From: Whitmania pigra
Lineage: Eukaryota; Annelida; Clitellata; Hirudinida; Haemopidae
Assembly: GCA_021613335.1 (NCBI GenBank)
Contig: JAJTWR010000431.1
Span: 1,550,001-1,614,000, forward strand
Reading direction: 5' to 3'
Length of the DNA stretch: 64,000 nucleotides
Under the pieces are notes generated by a model. That model was not told the DNA's origin. It saw only the letters and a list, made by a program, of their open reading frames with translations, and searched no databases. A program made the translations under genes and the position numbers. Shown here piece after piece: positions 17,102 through 26,918 of the stretch (position 1 is its first letter; each line of letters opens with the position of its first letter).

Positions 17102-19246
17102 ATGGCAGTTCACCAAGTTCTTCAAAATTTTCGGTTTCAGGAGCTGATCGCCCATGAGGCGAATCTTGTCCGTTGGCTCTTGCGGCGCGCCGGGCACACC
17201 GGTCAAATCTATGCGCAGGATATTGGGCTTGGACTTCGGGCTTTGGTTTCGCCGCTCTCGGCACTCGCACCGAAACCCGAAGACCTGGTGCTCCTCCACT
17301 TTGGGGTCGATTTCGACATCAAAGACTTCTTGCGGCGCCTGCCCTGCCGCAAGGGATTGGTGCTGAATCCGCTCAGCACCGACGATGATGGGTGGGCACG
17401 CGCGGTGTTGTCCGAAATCGTCGACGACGTGGAAGTGGCGCTTGGGTCTTCGGTGCTCGACATGACTGAGCTGCGCGAAGTGGGGTTCCGCAACGTCCAT
17501 CCGCTCCCGCTCTTCGCTGAGCGCGAGCGCATCCTTTCGTGCGAGCCGCACCAGTCGACGCTCCGTACACTGGAGTGCCTGCAACCGTTTTTGGGCGCCA
17601 TATCGCCGGGCTCTAGTACCGAGGAAATCCTCTCGCTCTTCCGAGAGGTGCTCGCGATTCGTCCGGAGATGAATTTGGTCGTCGTCGGCCAAATACCAGA
17701 GCGGGTGCTCGCGCGGCACAATTTGCCTCCGGAGAAAGTCCATTGCCAGCCGCGGCTTGCCTTTGCGGAGGCGGTCGCGTTCTTTCGTTCCATGTCGGTT
17801 TTCCTCGGTCCAGCGAGTGTGAGCCTCCGGGCGCACGGAATTGCCTTTGTGTGCGACGTGCCGCTTCTCGACATGCCGCCGGGCGCTTCGAGTCGAGGCC
17901 TCGCTGTTCGCGCGGTCGAGTTGTCTGATGGCCGAGGTGCATGGAAGCAGGTCATCGAAAAACAGCGGGCGATGCTGCCGGAGTGCACCCCGGGGCGCGC
18001 GGCGATTCACCTGAGCCGCTCGCTGGGTCTCCCTCCAAAGCAGCGGGCAGTTACACGACAATCTGGCTCGCGCCCCAAAGTAGCCTTCGTGGTGCCGCGC
18101 TACGGGCGGGAACTTCGCGGCGGCGCAGCCGCGCACGTGCGCGAGTTGACGCAGCGCCTCTCCGCTGAGTGGGACGTGACTGTCCTCACCTCGTGCGCGC
18201 TCGACAGCCAAACCTGGGCCAACGCGCTTCCAGAGGGCGTTACCCCCGATGGTCCGGTGAGCATCCGACGCTTCCCGGTGGCCGAGCAACGTCGCACCGG
18301 ATTCTTTCGCATTCTTTCGGCGGCGCTGCTGCGGCGGCCAGTTGGTCACTTGGCGGAAGAGAGCTGGGTCGCGTCGCAAGGGCCGGTGCTCACCGGGCTC
18401 TATGAGCATCTCGTCGAGCAGCGCGACTTTTACGACGGGTTCGTCTTCTTCAACTACTTCCTAGCACCGACAGTGTGGGGATTGCCGCTCGTGGCCGACA
18501 AAGCATTCCTCGTGCCGACGGCGCACGATGAGCCAGCCTTCAAGCTGAATGTGTACCAGGACATCTTCGAAATCCCGCGGGCAGTCCTCTGCAACACCGT
18601 GGAGGAGCAAAAGCTCATCACCTCGCAGCCCTACGGAAAGGCGCACACGCTCGTCGCAGGTGTGGGGGTGCAACCACCAGAGGTGGACCCGGAGCGGGTG
18701 CGTGCCCGCTTTGGGCTTCGGCGCCCGTACTTCGTCTACGTGGGCCAGCTCGAAGAAGGCAAAGGCATTGGCGCTCTCTTGCGCGAATTCAGCAGACTGC
18801 GGACCCGCGATGCGGATTTGCCCGACCTCGTCCTCGTCGGCGGAGCGGAGATGCCGCTGACTGGGGTGGGAGTGCGCTACTTGGGCGCGCTCGACGAGCA
18901 GGAGAAGTACGATGTCATCGCCGGAGCTGAAGGGGCGTTCATTCCTTCCCGCTTCGAGAGCTTCTCGATGCTGTTTCTTGAGGCGACTTCGGTGGGTACG
19001 CCGGTCATCGGCCACGCGCGTTCGCCGATTGTGAGCGGCCTCATCGAGCGCTCCGGCGCGGGGGCCATTTACCACGATTCGAAGAGCTTACTTGCCGCGA
19101 TGCGGACGGTGCGTCGGGAGCGGGAGGCGATGAGCGTGGCGGGCAAAGCCTTTGCGGCGGAGCACACCTGGGAGCGCGTGCTGCAGATCTACCGCGAGCA
19201 ACTCGCCGCACTCATGGATGCGGTTCCAGCACCTTCCCCGGATTGA
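17102..19246 (+). CDS. Two-lobed glycosyltransferase with a C-terminal GT4 domain
   Basis: A 714-residue protein. Residues about 1-310 form a first GT-B-like unit without obvious conserved catalytic residues (LHFGVDFDIKDFLRRLP...LAFAEAVAFFRSMSVFLGPASVS). Residues about 325-710 form a standard GT4 unit: KVAFVVPRYGRELRGGAAAHVRELTQRL at the acceptor lobe, YVGQLEEGKGIGALLREFSRL, and the donor-site E-x7-E region PSRFESFSMLFLEATSVGTPVIG. It probably adds a sugar to an envelope polysaccharide. It is divergent from the rhamnose operon, so rhamnose is a plausible donor, but that is inference. Its 3' end overlaps the convergent FAD-oxidase gene by 35 bases. Confidence 0.8.
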   Translation: MAVHQVLQNFRFQELIAHEANLVRWLLRRAGHTGQIYAQDIGLGLRALVSPLSALAPKPEDLVLLHFGVDFDIKDFLRRLPCRKGLVLNPLSTDDDGWARAVLSEIVDDVEVALGSSVLDMTELREVGFRNVHPLPLFAERERILSCEPHQSTLRTLECLQPFLGAISPGSSTEEILSLFREVLAIRPEMNLVVVGQIPERVLARHNLPPEKVHCQPRLAFAEAVAFFRSMSVFLGPASVSLRAHGIAFVCDVPLLDMPPGASSRGLAVRAVELSDGRGAWKQVIEKQRAMLPECTPGRAAIHLSRSLGLPPKQRAVTRQSGSRPKVAFVVPRYGRELRGGAAAHVRELTQRLSAEWDVTVLTSCALDSQTWANALPEGVTPDGPVSIRRFPVAEQRRTGFFRILSAALLRRPVGHLAEESWVASQGPVLTGLYEHLVEQRDFYDGFVFFNYFLAPTVWGLPLVADKAFLVPTAHDEPAFKLNVYQDIFEIPRAVLCNTVEEQKLITSQPYGKAHTLVAGVGVQPPEVDPERVRARFGLRRPYFVYVGQLEEGKGIGALLREFSRLRTRDADLPDLVLVGGAEMPLTGVGVRYLGALDEQEKYDVIAGAEGAFIPSRFESFSMLFLEATSVGTPVIGHARSPIVSGLIERSGAGAIYHDSKSLLAAMRTVRREREAMSVAGKAFAAEHTWERVLQIYREQLAALMDAVPAPSPD

Positions 19247-20627
19247 GGATGTTGTTCGGGTCGAGCGTCGTCTTGAGCGCACGCATCAGCGCAAGCTCCT
19301 CGGGTGAGCGGGAGTAGTGCAGGTAGGGCCGCTTCAAGAGACCGATGCCGTGTTCGGCGCTGATGCTCCCATGGTGTGCGGCGACGAGCGTGAAGACCGC
19401 GTCGTCGACCTCACCGGTTTTCGCATGGAAGTCTGCCTTGGGGAGCGCGTCGGGCTTCATGATGTTTACATGCAGGTTGCCGTCGCCGATGTGCCCAAAG
19501 AGGCACAGCTCGTAGCCGGGGTAGCGTTCCGCGAGGAGCGCTTCGAGCCGGGCGCAGAAGCTCGATAGTTCAGCTAGGGGCAGAGCGATGTCGTTTTTGT
19601 GCGGCAGGCCGGTCGCGGCGAGGGCTTCGCTGATGCCCTCGCGCAGCACCCATAGGCGCTGTGCTTGTTCGATGCTCGCGGCGCGGGTGCCGTCGAGGAC
19701 GAGTTCGTCGGTGAAGAGCGATTCGACCCAGCGGTCCACCGCTTCTGGGTCGCCGTGCTCAAGTTCGAGGAGCGCGTAGTGACTCGCCCGCGCCTCGAAA
19801 GGCACGGTGATGCCGCGGTGGCGTTCGATTCGCGCCGCGCATTGCGCGGTAAAGAACTCAAACGCGCAGAGGGTGAAGGGCTGTCGACGAGCAGATTCGA
19901 AGAGTCGGAGCACTGCCGCTAAATCTTGGAGCGCGAACAGCATCACCGGGCTCTCCCCGCTCGGAACGCGGGTGAGTTTCAAGGTGGCCGCGGTGATGAC
20001 TCCGAGGGTCCCTTCGGAGCCAATGAAGAGATGCTTCAAGTCGACACCGGTGTTGTTCTTCTCGAGAGCGCCAGCGAGTTCGAGGACGGTACCGTTCGCG
20101 AGGACTACCGTGAGGCCGAGTACCCACTGGCGGGTGACGCCGTAGCGGATGACGCGCAGGCCGCCGGCGTTGGTGGAGATGTTGCCGCCGACGGTGGAGG
20201 AGCCTTTCGAGGCAAAGTCCACGGGCCAAGTGAGTCCGTGGGCAGCGGCGTGTTGGTGGACGGCTTCGGTCGTCGCCCCGGCCTCAACCTGTACGGTCAT
20301 GCCGAGCGTATCGACGGGCCCCAACGCCCGCATGCGCTCTAGGGTGAGGACGACTTCGCGCTGGCGGGCGACAGCGCCCCCGGCGAGACCGGTGCGGCCG
20401 CCGGAAGGGACGACCGCAAGGCCCGTGCGGGAGCAGGCGCGCAGAAAACGGGAGACTTCATCGGTGCTGCGCGGGCGAACCAGCGCCAGCGCAGCGGGAG
20501 GCACCACCCGCGTCCAGTCGCGCCCGTACTCCTCCAGTTCTGCGGGGTCGGTGCTCGCGAAGTCCGCAGGAAATTCCCGCAAGACTTCGGCGAGGGCACT
20601 CTCGGCGCTTTGGGGAGCGGCGGTCAA
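19212..20627 (-). CDS. FAD-linked oxidase of the GlcD / D-2-hydroxyglutarate dehydrogenase type
   Basis: A 471-residue two-domain flavoprotein: PCMH-type FAD-binding domain ([13 protein letters not shown] and [20 protein letters not shown]) and a C-terminal FAD-oxidase domain with the conserved [11 protein letters not shown] and [11 protein letters not shown] signatures that bind substrate and metal. Relatives oxidise glycolate, D-lactate or D-2-hydroxyglutarate to the 2-oxoacid. It starts at a TTG at 20627 overlapping the isocitrate lyase stop (TTGA). Placement after malate synthase and isocitrate lyase makes glycolate-to-glyoxylate oxidation attractive, but the GlcE and GlcF partners are absent. 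Confidence 0.85.
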   Translation of the reverse strand: MTAAPQSAESALAEVLREFPADFASTDPAELEEYGRDWTRVVPPAALALVRPRSTDEVSRFLRACSRTGLAVVPSGGRTGLAGGAVARQREVVLTLERMRALGPVDTLGMTVQVEAGATTEAVHQHAAAHGLTWPVDFASKGSSTVGGNISTNAGGLRVIRYGVTRQWVLGLTVVLANGTVLELAGALEKNNTGVDLKHLFIGSEGTLGVITAATLKLTRVPSGESPVMLFALQDLAAVLRLFESARRQPFTLCAFEFFTAQCAARIERHRGITVPFEARASHYALLELEHGDPEAVDRWVESLFTDELVLDGTRAASIEQAQRLWVLREGISEALAATGLPHKNDIALPLAELSSFCARLEALLAERYPGYELCLFGHIGDGNLHVNIMKPDALPKADFHAKTGEVDDAVFTLVAAHHGSISAEHGIGLLKRPYLHYSRSPEELALMRALKTTLDPNNILNPGKVLEPHP

Positions 20628-21901
20628 AACTGGTGTTTTTCGGTCGAGTCGTCGAGCGCCTTTGTCGACGAGGTTCCACCGGAGATGACTTCGGAGACGA
20701 GGTCAAAGTAGCCGGTGCCGACTTCGCGCTGGTGGCGGGTCGCGGTGTACCCTTTGCGCTCCGCAGCGAACTCTTGCTCTTGCATGTGCGAGTACGCGGC
20801 CATGCCCGACTCGCGGTACTGGGAGGCGAGTTCGAACATTCCGAAGTTGAGCGAGTGGAAACCGGCGAGGGTTACGAATTGGTACTTGTAACCCATCGCA
20901 CCGAGCTCTCGCTGGAACTTGGCGATGGTTCCGGCGTCGAGGTTCTTCCGCCAGTTGAACGACGGAGAACAGTTGTAGGCGAGCATCTTGTTCGGGAACT
21001 TCGCGCGGATCGACTCGGAGAAGCGCTTCGCTTGCTTCAAGTCGGGCGTGGAAGTCTCACACCAGATGAGGTCCGCGTACGGCGCGTAGGCGAGGCCGCG
21101 GGCGATGGCGAAGTCGTCGCCGATGTCCTTGAGCCGGTAGAAGCCTTCGGGGGTGCGGTCCTGGCTCTCGATGAACGGACGATCGCGTTCATCGATGTCC
21201 GAGGTGAGGAGCTTCGCCGATTGCGCGTCGGTGCGGGCGACGAGAATGGTCGGTACATCGCAGATGTCGGCGGCGAGGCGCGCGGCGATGAGGGTACGGA
21301 TGAATTGGCTCGTCGGGACGAGCACCTTGCCGCCCATGTGTCCGCACTTCTTCTCGCTCGCGAGTTGGTCTTCGAAGTGAACGCCCGCGGCGCCCGCTTC
21401 AATCATCGCCTTCATCAACTCGAAGGCGTTGAGCGGACCACCGAAGCCTGCTTCGGCGTCGGCGACCATCGGGACGAGCCAGTTGCGCTCCTTGCGGTCT
21501 TCGGAGGAGTCGATCTGGTCGGCGCGGCGGAGCGCCGAGTTGATGCGGCGTACGAGCGCCGGAACCGAGTCGACCGGATAGAGCGACTGGTCCGGGTACA
21601 TTTGTCCGGCGGTGTTCGCGTCGGCGGCGACTTGCCAGCCGGAGATGTAGAGCGCCTCAAGTCCGGCGCGGACCATCTGCACCGCTTGGGCGCCGGTGAG
21701 CGCTCCCAAGGTGTTCACGTAGTCGCGGGTGTTGAGGAGTTCCCAGAGTCGCTGAGAGCTGAGGCGCGCCAAGGTGTATTCGACCTTGATAGTGCCGCGA
21801 AGCTTCTCAACTTGTGCGGCCGTGAAGGGCCGGGTGATGCCGTCGAAACGGCGGGCTTGGAAATCAGTTCCGGAGGAGGAGGGTCGAGAAAGCGTGGTCA
21901 T
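20624..21901 (-). CDS. aceA: Isocitrate lyase
   Basis: 425 residues, the usual length. It cleaves isocitrate to succinate and glyoxylate. The active-site KKCGHMGGK (Cys186, His188) is intact, as are the [15 protein letters not shown] metal/substrate loop and the YNCSPSFNW segment. The ATG at 21901 overlaps the malate synthase stop (ATGA), so the glyoxylate-bypass genes are translationally coupled in the order aceB-aceA-oxidase. No isocitrate dehydrogenase kinase is nearby. Confidence 0.97.
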   Translation of the reverse strand: MTTLSRPSSSGTDFQARRFDGITRPFTAAQVEKLRGTIKVEYTLARLSSQRLWELLNTRDYVNTLGALTGAQAVQMVRAGLEALYISGWQVAADANTAGQMYPDQSLYPVDSVPALVRRINSALRRADQIDSSEDRKERNWLVPMVADAEAGFGGPLNAFELMKAMIEAGAAGVHFEDQLASEKKCGHMGGKVLVPTSQFIRTLIAARLAADICDVPTILVARTDAQSAKLLTSDIDERDRPFIESQDRTPEGFYRLKDIGDDFAIARGLAYAPYADLIWCETSTPDLKQAKRFSESIRAKFPNKMLAYNCSPSFNWRKNLDAGTIAKFQRELGAMGYKYQFVTLAGFHSLNFGMFELASQYRESGMAAYSHMQEQEFAAERKGYTATRHQREVGTGYFDLVSEVISGGTSSTKALDDSTEKHQF

Positions 21902-23439
21902 AGGTTCCTTGGGGGTTGGGTATACGGTTCAGTGAGAGAAGCGTCCTTGGCGAGAAGGAGCGCGTAAGCCGGAACGGTGAGGAAATCGTCGAGTACGGGA
22001 CGAGTCGCCAAATCCCGGAAGAGTTTGCGTGCCGCAAGGAATTCCCCCCCTTTGAAGGGAGCGAGTTCCTCATCCATGATGGCGTCGAGTTGCTTCGGCG
22101 TCGTGACCTTGTGGTGGAGTTGTTGCCACACGCCAGCGCGGGAAATCTCTGCGGTCGCGGCGTCCTCCATCAAGTTGTAGAGCGGCACGCAGCCTTGGCC
22201 GCGTAGCCAGGCTTCGATGTACTGCACGCCGACGCGCACGTTGGTGCGCAGGCCTTCCTCGGTGGAAGAGCCCTCGGGAATGCGGAGGAGGTCGTCGGTG
22301 GTCACCGATACGTCTTCGCGGAGGCGAGAGATTTGGTTCGGGCCCTTCATCCCCGCGTCGAAGATTTCGCGAGCAGTGGCGACGAGGCCCGGGTGGGCTA
22401 CCCACGTGCCGTCGTGACCGTCGTTCACTTCGCGCAGCTTGTCCGCGCGGACTTTCGCGAACGAGGCCTCGTTGGCAACCGGGTCGTCCTTAATCGGAAT
22501 CTGTGCGGCCATGCCGCCCATCGCGTGCGCGCCGCGGCGGTGGCAAGTTTGGATGAGCTTCTGCACGTAGGCGCGCAGGAAGCCCTGGTTCATGGTGAGC
22601 GTCGAGCGATCCGGCAGGAGGCGGTCGGGCTGCTTCTTGATGAACGAGAAGATGTAGTCCCAGCGACCGCAGTTGAGGCCGGCGGAGTGCTCGCGCAGCT
22701 CGTAGAGAATCTCGTCCATCTCGAAGGCGGCGGGCAAGGTCTCTATGAGGACCGTCGCTTTGATGCTGCCGGTCGGGATGCCGAGCGCGCGTTGCGAAAA
22801 GAGGAATACGTCGTTCCACAGGCGAGCTTCGAGGTGGCTCTCCATTTTGGGCAAATAGAAGAACGGGCCGAGTCCTCGGCTGAGTTGTTCTTTCGCGTTG
22901 TGGAAGAAGAAGAGTCCGAAGTCGAAGAGCGAGCCGCTCATCGGCTTGCCATCGACGCGAATGTGCGCCTCTTCAAGCGCCCAGCCGCGCGGGCGAACGA
23001 AGAGCACCGCCGTCGAGTCATTCAGACGATAGACGTTGCCGGCAGGGTTGGTGAAGGTGAGGGTGCGCCGCACTGCACCGTGGAGCGCCTCTTGGCCAGA
23101 GATGATGTTGGACCAAGTGGGAGAGAGCGAATCCTCGAAGTCCGCCATGAAGACGTTCGCGCCGGAGTTGAGCGCGTTGATAATCATCTTCGCTTCTGCA
23201 GGGCCGGTAATTTCGACGCGGCGATTTTCGATGACCGCGGGAATAGGAGCGATTTTCCAGTCGCCCTTGCGCACCGTGTCGGTCTCCGGGAGGAAGTTGA
23301 AGGTCTTCCTCTCCTTCCGACGAGCGAGCAACTCCCGACGCCGTGCTCCGAACTCTCTCTCCAAACTTTCGAGGAAACGAAGCGCTGCAGAGTCAAGCAG
23401 CTGCGAGCCGCGACCCTCAATGTGCAATGGCTGTTTCAA
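21898..23439 (-). CDS. aceB: Malate synthase A
   Basis: About 513 residues. Family landmarks: [67 protein letters not shown] with catalytic residues, [14 protein letters not shown], and [12 protein letters not shown]. It condenses glyoxylate with acetyl-CoA to malate. The preferred start is the TTG at 23439, eight bases after a GGAGG; the frame stays open to a GTG at 23466 without a comparable ribosome site. It is the first gene of the operon; its promoter should be in the 23440-23700 interval. Confidence 0.95.
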   Translation of the reverse strand: MKQPLHIEGRGSQLLDSAALRFLESLEREFGARRRELLARRKERKTFNFLPETDTVRKGDWKIAPIPAVIENRRVEITGPAEAKMIINALNSGANVFMADFEDSLSPTWSNIISGQEALHGAVRRTLTFTNPAGNVYRLNDSTAVLFVRPRGWALEEAHIRVDGKPMSGSLFDFGLFFFHNAKEQLSRGLGPFFYLPKMESHLEARLWNDVFLFSQRALGIPTGSIKATVLIETLPAAFEMDEILYELREHSAGLNCGRWDYIFSFIKKQPDRLLPDRSTLTMNQGFLRAYVQKLIQTCHRRGAHAMGGMAAQIPIKDDPVANEASFAKVRADKLREVNDGHDGTWVAHPGLVATAREIFDAGMKGPNQISRLREDVSVTTDDLLRIPEGSSTEEGLRTNVRVGVQYIEAWLRGQGCVPLYNLMEDAATAEISRAGVWQQLHHKVTTPKQLDAIMDEELAPFKGGEFLAARKLFRDLATRPVLDDFLTVPAYALLLAKDASLTEPYTQPPRNL

Positions 23440-23701
23440 TCTCACTACCTCCGAGTTGAGGAACACTTTGTCATGTCAGATCGCGTCATGATCATTCCCT
23501 CTTATGCACAATCTAGCGCCTAGCGAAATGCATGCAAGCAGCGAAGTGCGGGACTTTTCAAGTGACTGTCAAGGTTTGGGAAAGAGCCCCGTGCCGCGCA
23601 CCTGGCACTCGGTGACCAGCAGGTCAGTTATTGTGCTCGCCAATACCGTGTCACAAGATGTTTCCAACTGATTTCCAGGCCAAAGGCCCGAAATTTGAGG
23701 G

Positions 23702-25543
23702 TTACGGCATCTGAGAAGGGAAAGCGACCGTAGCCAGCGGACGGCTGGGCTCGGCTACCTTCGCCACTTGGACCCCGACTTCACTGGCAATGAACAGGTC
23801 CTCCCCCCGGAGGAGCGTTCGTCGCACGCGGGGGTACAGGAACTCCCGCGCGGCGAGGATGCCATCCACCGCACCGGAGCCAGCAAAGGCGTACTTGCTG
23901 AGGCTCATCGTCCCGAGCGACTTGAGACCACCGTCGGGAGTCTCCTTATAGGCGCGCAGTTCGCTCACGACGTCGGGTTTGTCATCGGCCCAGTCGGTGT
24001 AGGGCACGGTGATGAGTGCATCGCTCGGGTAGAACGCCAGCGCGACGCCGTCGTCGAGTTCACCGCGGTGAGCCGGAATGTGAAGGGTGTGCGTCGCGCG
24101 AAGCTCAGGCTCGGTCGCATAGAGTGCGAGGCTCGTCCCCGTCACGCCGCCAGCGCCGGTGACGGAGAGCAGCTCGCTGTTGGAGATTTTCGCCAAGGCG
24201 TGGGCTGGTGCCGGGAGATCGATGGAAGAGGCGATTGAAAGCTGCGCCGGGTCCGAGAGATTGATTTTGAGGAGTCGCCCGGGTTTGTCGTTGACCACGT
24301 CGAGAGCGACATAGGCGGTGCGGCCCGCGAGTCGCGCCGACGTCACTTCCCCGTCCTGGGAGAGTGTGCCTGCGGTGGTGAGGGTTCCATTTGCGTCGGC
24401 GAGGGCGTTCACGTGCCACGTGACATCGGTGCCGAGCATGGCCCCCGGTTTTTCGGAGCGCGGCTTGAAGCGCTGGCTCACCGAGCGGACGACTCCCCCA
24501 TCGGTGAGGTCGATGGTTCTCAACCGGCCGGGGATGCCTCCGCTACCGCGATACACGGTGCGGGGGGCGAGGTCGTAGAGGTGAAGCTGGGTCTCAAGCT
24601 CGTCGGCGCTCGACAACACCAAGTGCGTTGGCGTCGCTAGCGCAAGAGTAGAAGCGCTGAGCAGCATATCACGGCTGTAGGAGCCAGGATTTTCGAGATC
24701 GATGGTGACGACGGCGCTCGCTCCTGGCTGTGGGCGGCTCTGTGGGATGGCGAAGTGCTCGCACTCATTGGGGAGCGGCAGTGTCGAGCCGTCGAGGGTG
24801 TAGGTCGCGGGCGGAAACCACTCATCGAGGGAGAGGGCCCGAATCTCGGCCTCGTTGCGGGCGATGAGCTGATCGGTGCCGGCATCTTCGCTTTCCGGCG
24901 AAGTCCGGACCGAAACCGGAAGGCTCGGCGATTCGCTCGTCACGACCGTGAGGATTTGTCCGCGAACGAAGGCGCCTTGGAAATTCCCAGGTAACACGTA
25001 GTTGTAGAGGATGGTCGGCGCAGCGGGATTGGTGAGGTCGACGACCGAGACAATCGCGCTGTTGCCGTCGCTTCGGCCGCAACCAGGGCTCGCCTCATTC
25101 ATGCACCCATCCGCGAGTGGATAGTTGCTCCACGCGCTCTCGAAGATGATGAGCCGGTGCGGTTTGTCCGAGAGCAAGCCGAGCGGCCAGCCGGTGAGGT
25201 TGAGGCGACCGACGATGGACAAATGCTCCGGGTTTTTGGCGTCGAGGATGAATACCCGTCGGCCGGATATGACGGAGAGATTTTCCCCGTCGTGGGCCAG
25301 GATGTCGCCGCGAGGGAGCTCACCCGGTATCGCTGCAGTCCGGCGTTGGAAGCGTTCCTCGGGTCGATTCACGCTCGCGCGCATGCGGGCGACAGCGTTG
25401 TCTTCGACAAACGCCTCCAAATCGCGGCAAGCGTTCTGCCCGGAGAAGCGCTTCGGTTCAATTCTCGCGACGCGTTGGCGAGGCTTACAGCCACCGGCGA
25501 TGACGACAAGAGTTATGAGGCAAAGGGAGCGTGCGAAGTGCAT
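23702..25543 (-). CDS. Beta-propeller lipoprotein
   Basis: A 613-residue protein with a signal peptide and lipobox (LVVIAGGC), so anchored in the envelope and probably surface- or periplasm-facing. The body shows repeated WD-like beta-propeller blades (LSVISGRRVFILDAKNPEHLSIVGRLNL, IVSVVDLTNPAAPTIL, AYVALDVVNDKPGRLLKINLSDPAQLSI, FIASEVGVQVAKVAEPSRPLATVAF). The blade pattern, value-then-source statements about stored values, matches the archaeal/bacterial beta-propeller domain family of secreted proteins with no known enzyme activity. It stands alone, with more than 200 bases on each side. Confidence 0.7.
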   Translation of the reverse strand: MHFARSLCLITLVVIAGGCKPRQRVARIEPKRFSGQNACRDLEAFVEDNAVARMRASVNRPEERFQRRTAAIPGELPRGDILAHDGENLSVISGRRVFILDAKNPEHLSIVGRLNLTGWPLGLLSDKPHRLIIFESAWSNYPLADGCMNEASPGCGRSDGNSAIVSVVDLTNPAAPTILYNYVLPGNFQGAFVRGQILTVVTSESPSLPVSVRTSPESEDAGTDQLIARNEAEIRALSLDEWFPPATYTLDGSTLPLPNECEHFAIPQSRPQPGASAVVTIDLENPGSYSRDMLLSASTLALATPTHLVLSSADELETQLHLYDLAPRTVYRGSGGIPGRLRTIDLTDGGVVRSVSQRFKPRSEKPGAMLGTDVTWHVNALADANGTLTTAGTLSQDGEVTSARLAGRTAYVALDVVNDKPGRLLKINLSDPAQLSIASSIDLPAPAHALAKISNSELLSVTGAGGVTGTSLALYATEPELRATHTLHIPAHRGELDDGVALAFYPSDALITVPYTDWADDKPDVVSELRAYKETPDGGLKSLGTMSLSKYAFAGSGAVDGILAAREFLYPRVRRTLLRGEDLFIASEVGVQVAKVAEPSRPLATVAFPSQMP

Positions 25544-25757
25544 GGTGCTTCAGAACTTAATAACCGAAGACCCTCACTATACCCCTGTCGACATGAGACT
25601 TCACGCGGCGTGATTTTTCGAGGCCGTACGCGGGGATAGCGTGGTGCTCACGGGGCTTCTCCCCAATTTCCATGAGCTGAAAGCTACAGGGCTCCCTCCT
25701 CGAACGTCGCTCGAACTGTTGCGATGGGCATGAACATTCGTCGTGGCCATCGCTCGC

Positions 25758-26102
25758 TCATTTGCGATAGCGCTTTGCCGCTGCACGTAGGCGCTGGCTC
25801 GGGGCTGGTGGGTTCTCGATCAGCGTTCTCATTTTCTCGAGCTCATCGAGCGACAATTCCAATTTTCCAGGATGGAGCGTCCACTCAATCGCCGTAAGGG
25901 TCGGTGTCGCGAGTTCGCAGGCAGGCGTAGTGGAATTTGGGTCAATCGTCACCAGTCGGCGTCCACGGCGAAGCTCAGTGACCGCTTTCAGGAAAAGGGA
26001 AAGCGCCTCGTCGATAAGTTGGCTTTTGCTCAGACCGAGTTCATTCGCCAGCTTCACGGCAGCACTACCTCTATTGTCCGGCACGGTTGCTTCCAAGCGC
26101 AT
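25758..26102 (-). CDS. Ribbon-helix-helix-type antitoxin-like protein (paralog 1)
   Basis: A 114-residue protein: an N-terminal short strand and two helices (MRLEATVPDN...NELGLSKSQLIDEALSLFLKAV) in the style of MetJ/Arc/CopG DNA-binding domains, and a C-terminal part with ATPTLTAIEWTLHPGK. It is preceded by a good ribosome site (AAGGAG) and, just upstream of that, by a perfect palindrome at 26115-26130. It closely resembles the product of 26307-26642. No toxin gene accompanies it. The DNA-binding role is inferred from the fold pattern. Confidence 0.6.
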   Translation of the reverse strand: MRLEATVPDNRGSAAVKLANELGLSKSQLIDEALSLFLKAVTELRRGRRLVTIDPNSTTPACELATPTLTAIEWTLHPGKLELSLDELEKMRTLIENPPAPSQRLRAAAKRYRK

Positions 26103-26114
26103 AGGGTTCTCCTT

Positions 26115-26130
26115 CCCTCAAATTTGAGGG
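26115..26130. promoter_or_regulatory. Operator-like palindrome before antitoxin-like paralog 1
   Basis: CCCTCAAATTTGAGGG is a perfect 16-base palindrome. It lies between a possible leftward promoter (minus-strand TGTCAA at 26167-26162, TATAAC at 26144-26139, 17-base spacing) and the AAGGAG of the 26102 start, covering the predicted transcription start. That fits an autoregulatory RHH operator; the promoter call is weak. Confidence 0.5.
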
Positions 26131-26306
26131 ATAATTGAGTTATAATTCATGTCACGAATTTTTGACACCTGTCGGATATAAAGTGCTGATATTATTCGAC
26201 AATTGCTCAAGAGAGCAGCCGTGAGTGGAGCTTTTCCGGGCGCGAAGCTCTTCGGGTTCAAATCTACCCATTCAACGCTGCCACAATTATAGTCGTCGGG
26301 TCGGAA

Positions 26307-26642
26307 TCAGCGGTTGCGCTTGGAAGCGTCGCGCGGGCTCGACAATGGAGGAGCATCAACCTGTGCTCTCATTCGATCGATCGCATCGACGGGCATGTCC
26401 GCCTTCTGAGGCTTGTAGCCCCATTCGAGCGCCGCAAGGGTCGGTGTAGCGAGTAAGGTGGCCGGGGCCGCGGAGTCCGGGTCTAACGTGACGAGCCGAC
26501 GACCCCGACGAGCTTCGAGGACGGCCTTCAAGAACAATGTAAGCGCTTCGTCAATGAGCTGGCTCTGGGTCAGTCCCAGCTCCTCTGCAAGTTGCATCGC
26601 CGCAGTGCCACGGTTGTCGGAGACGTTTGCTTCGAGCCGCAT
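26307..26642 (-). CDS. Ribbon-helix-helix-type antitoxin-like protein (paralog 2)
   Basis: A 111-residue protein starting MRLEANVSDNRG, about two-thirds identical by eye to paralog 1 over the first 75 residues (shared SQLIDEAL-LFLKAV, ARRGRRLVT-DP-S, LATPTL-A-EW) and divergent at the C-terminus. The GAGG ribosome site is followed by the short palindrome GGTACGTACC next to the start codon. The two genes are in tandem, 204 bases apart, and look like a duplication. No partner toxin is visible. Confidence 0.6.
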   Translation of the reverse strand: MRLEANVSDNRGTAAMQLAEELGLTQSQLIDEALTLFLKAVLEARRGRRLVTLDPDSAAPATLLATPTLAALEWGYKPQKADMPVDAIDRMRAQVDAPPLSSPRDASKRNR

Positions 26643-26726
26643 GGTACGTACCTCGCTACTGACAAGGGTGTGCCGAGCCACAAGACAACGCAACCCAATT
26701 AGCAAAGGCCCAGACCAGAAGCGAAT

Positions 26727-26918
26727 TTATGACCCGCGCCGCGGGCGGGGGTTGCCCCGGACATCCTTCGATGCCGTGCGCCGCTCGACCGCATCGCGAA
26801 GGATGGACTCTATCTGCCCGTTGATGCTCCGGAGCTCCGCTTGAGCCCAGCGTTCGAGCTCGCGCCAGAGCTCGGGAGAGATACGAAGGAGAACGGCCTT
26901 CCGTTCCTGCGCAGACAT
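26727..26918 (-). CDS. Arc-like ribbon-helix-helix DNA-binding protein
   Basis: A 63-residue protein, [41 protein letters not shown], with the Arc-repressor pattern: a short beta strand (VLLRIS), helix, turn, and second helix starting SINGQIE. The C-terminal tail is basic. Its ATG overlaps the stop of the SPFH gene, and small Arc-like proteins are commonly found directly after this SPFH type. Likely an autorepressor of the SPFH operon, acting on the repeats near 27962-27980. Confidence 0.75.
   Translation of the reverse strand: MSAQERKAVLLRISPELWRELERWAQAELRSINGQIESILRDAVERRTASKDVRGNPRPRRGS

Noticed and set aside
20633..21967. A 444-codon plus-strand frame opposite isocitrate lyase
   Set aside because: Mirror frame of a motif-complete enzyme; no protein features of its own.
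26221..26275. A tRNA T-arm-like sequence, GGGTTCAAATCTACCC
   Set aside because: The T-stem has mismatches and no acceptor, D or anticodon stems could be paired around it.
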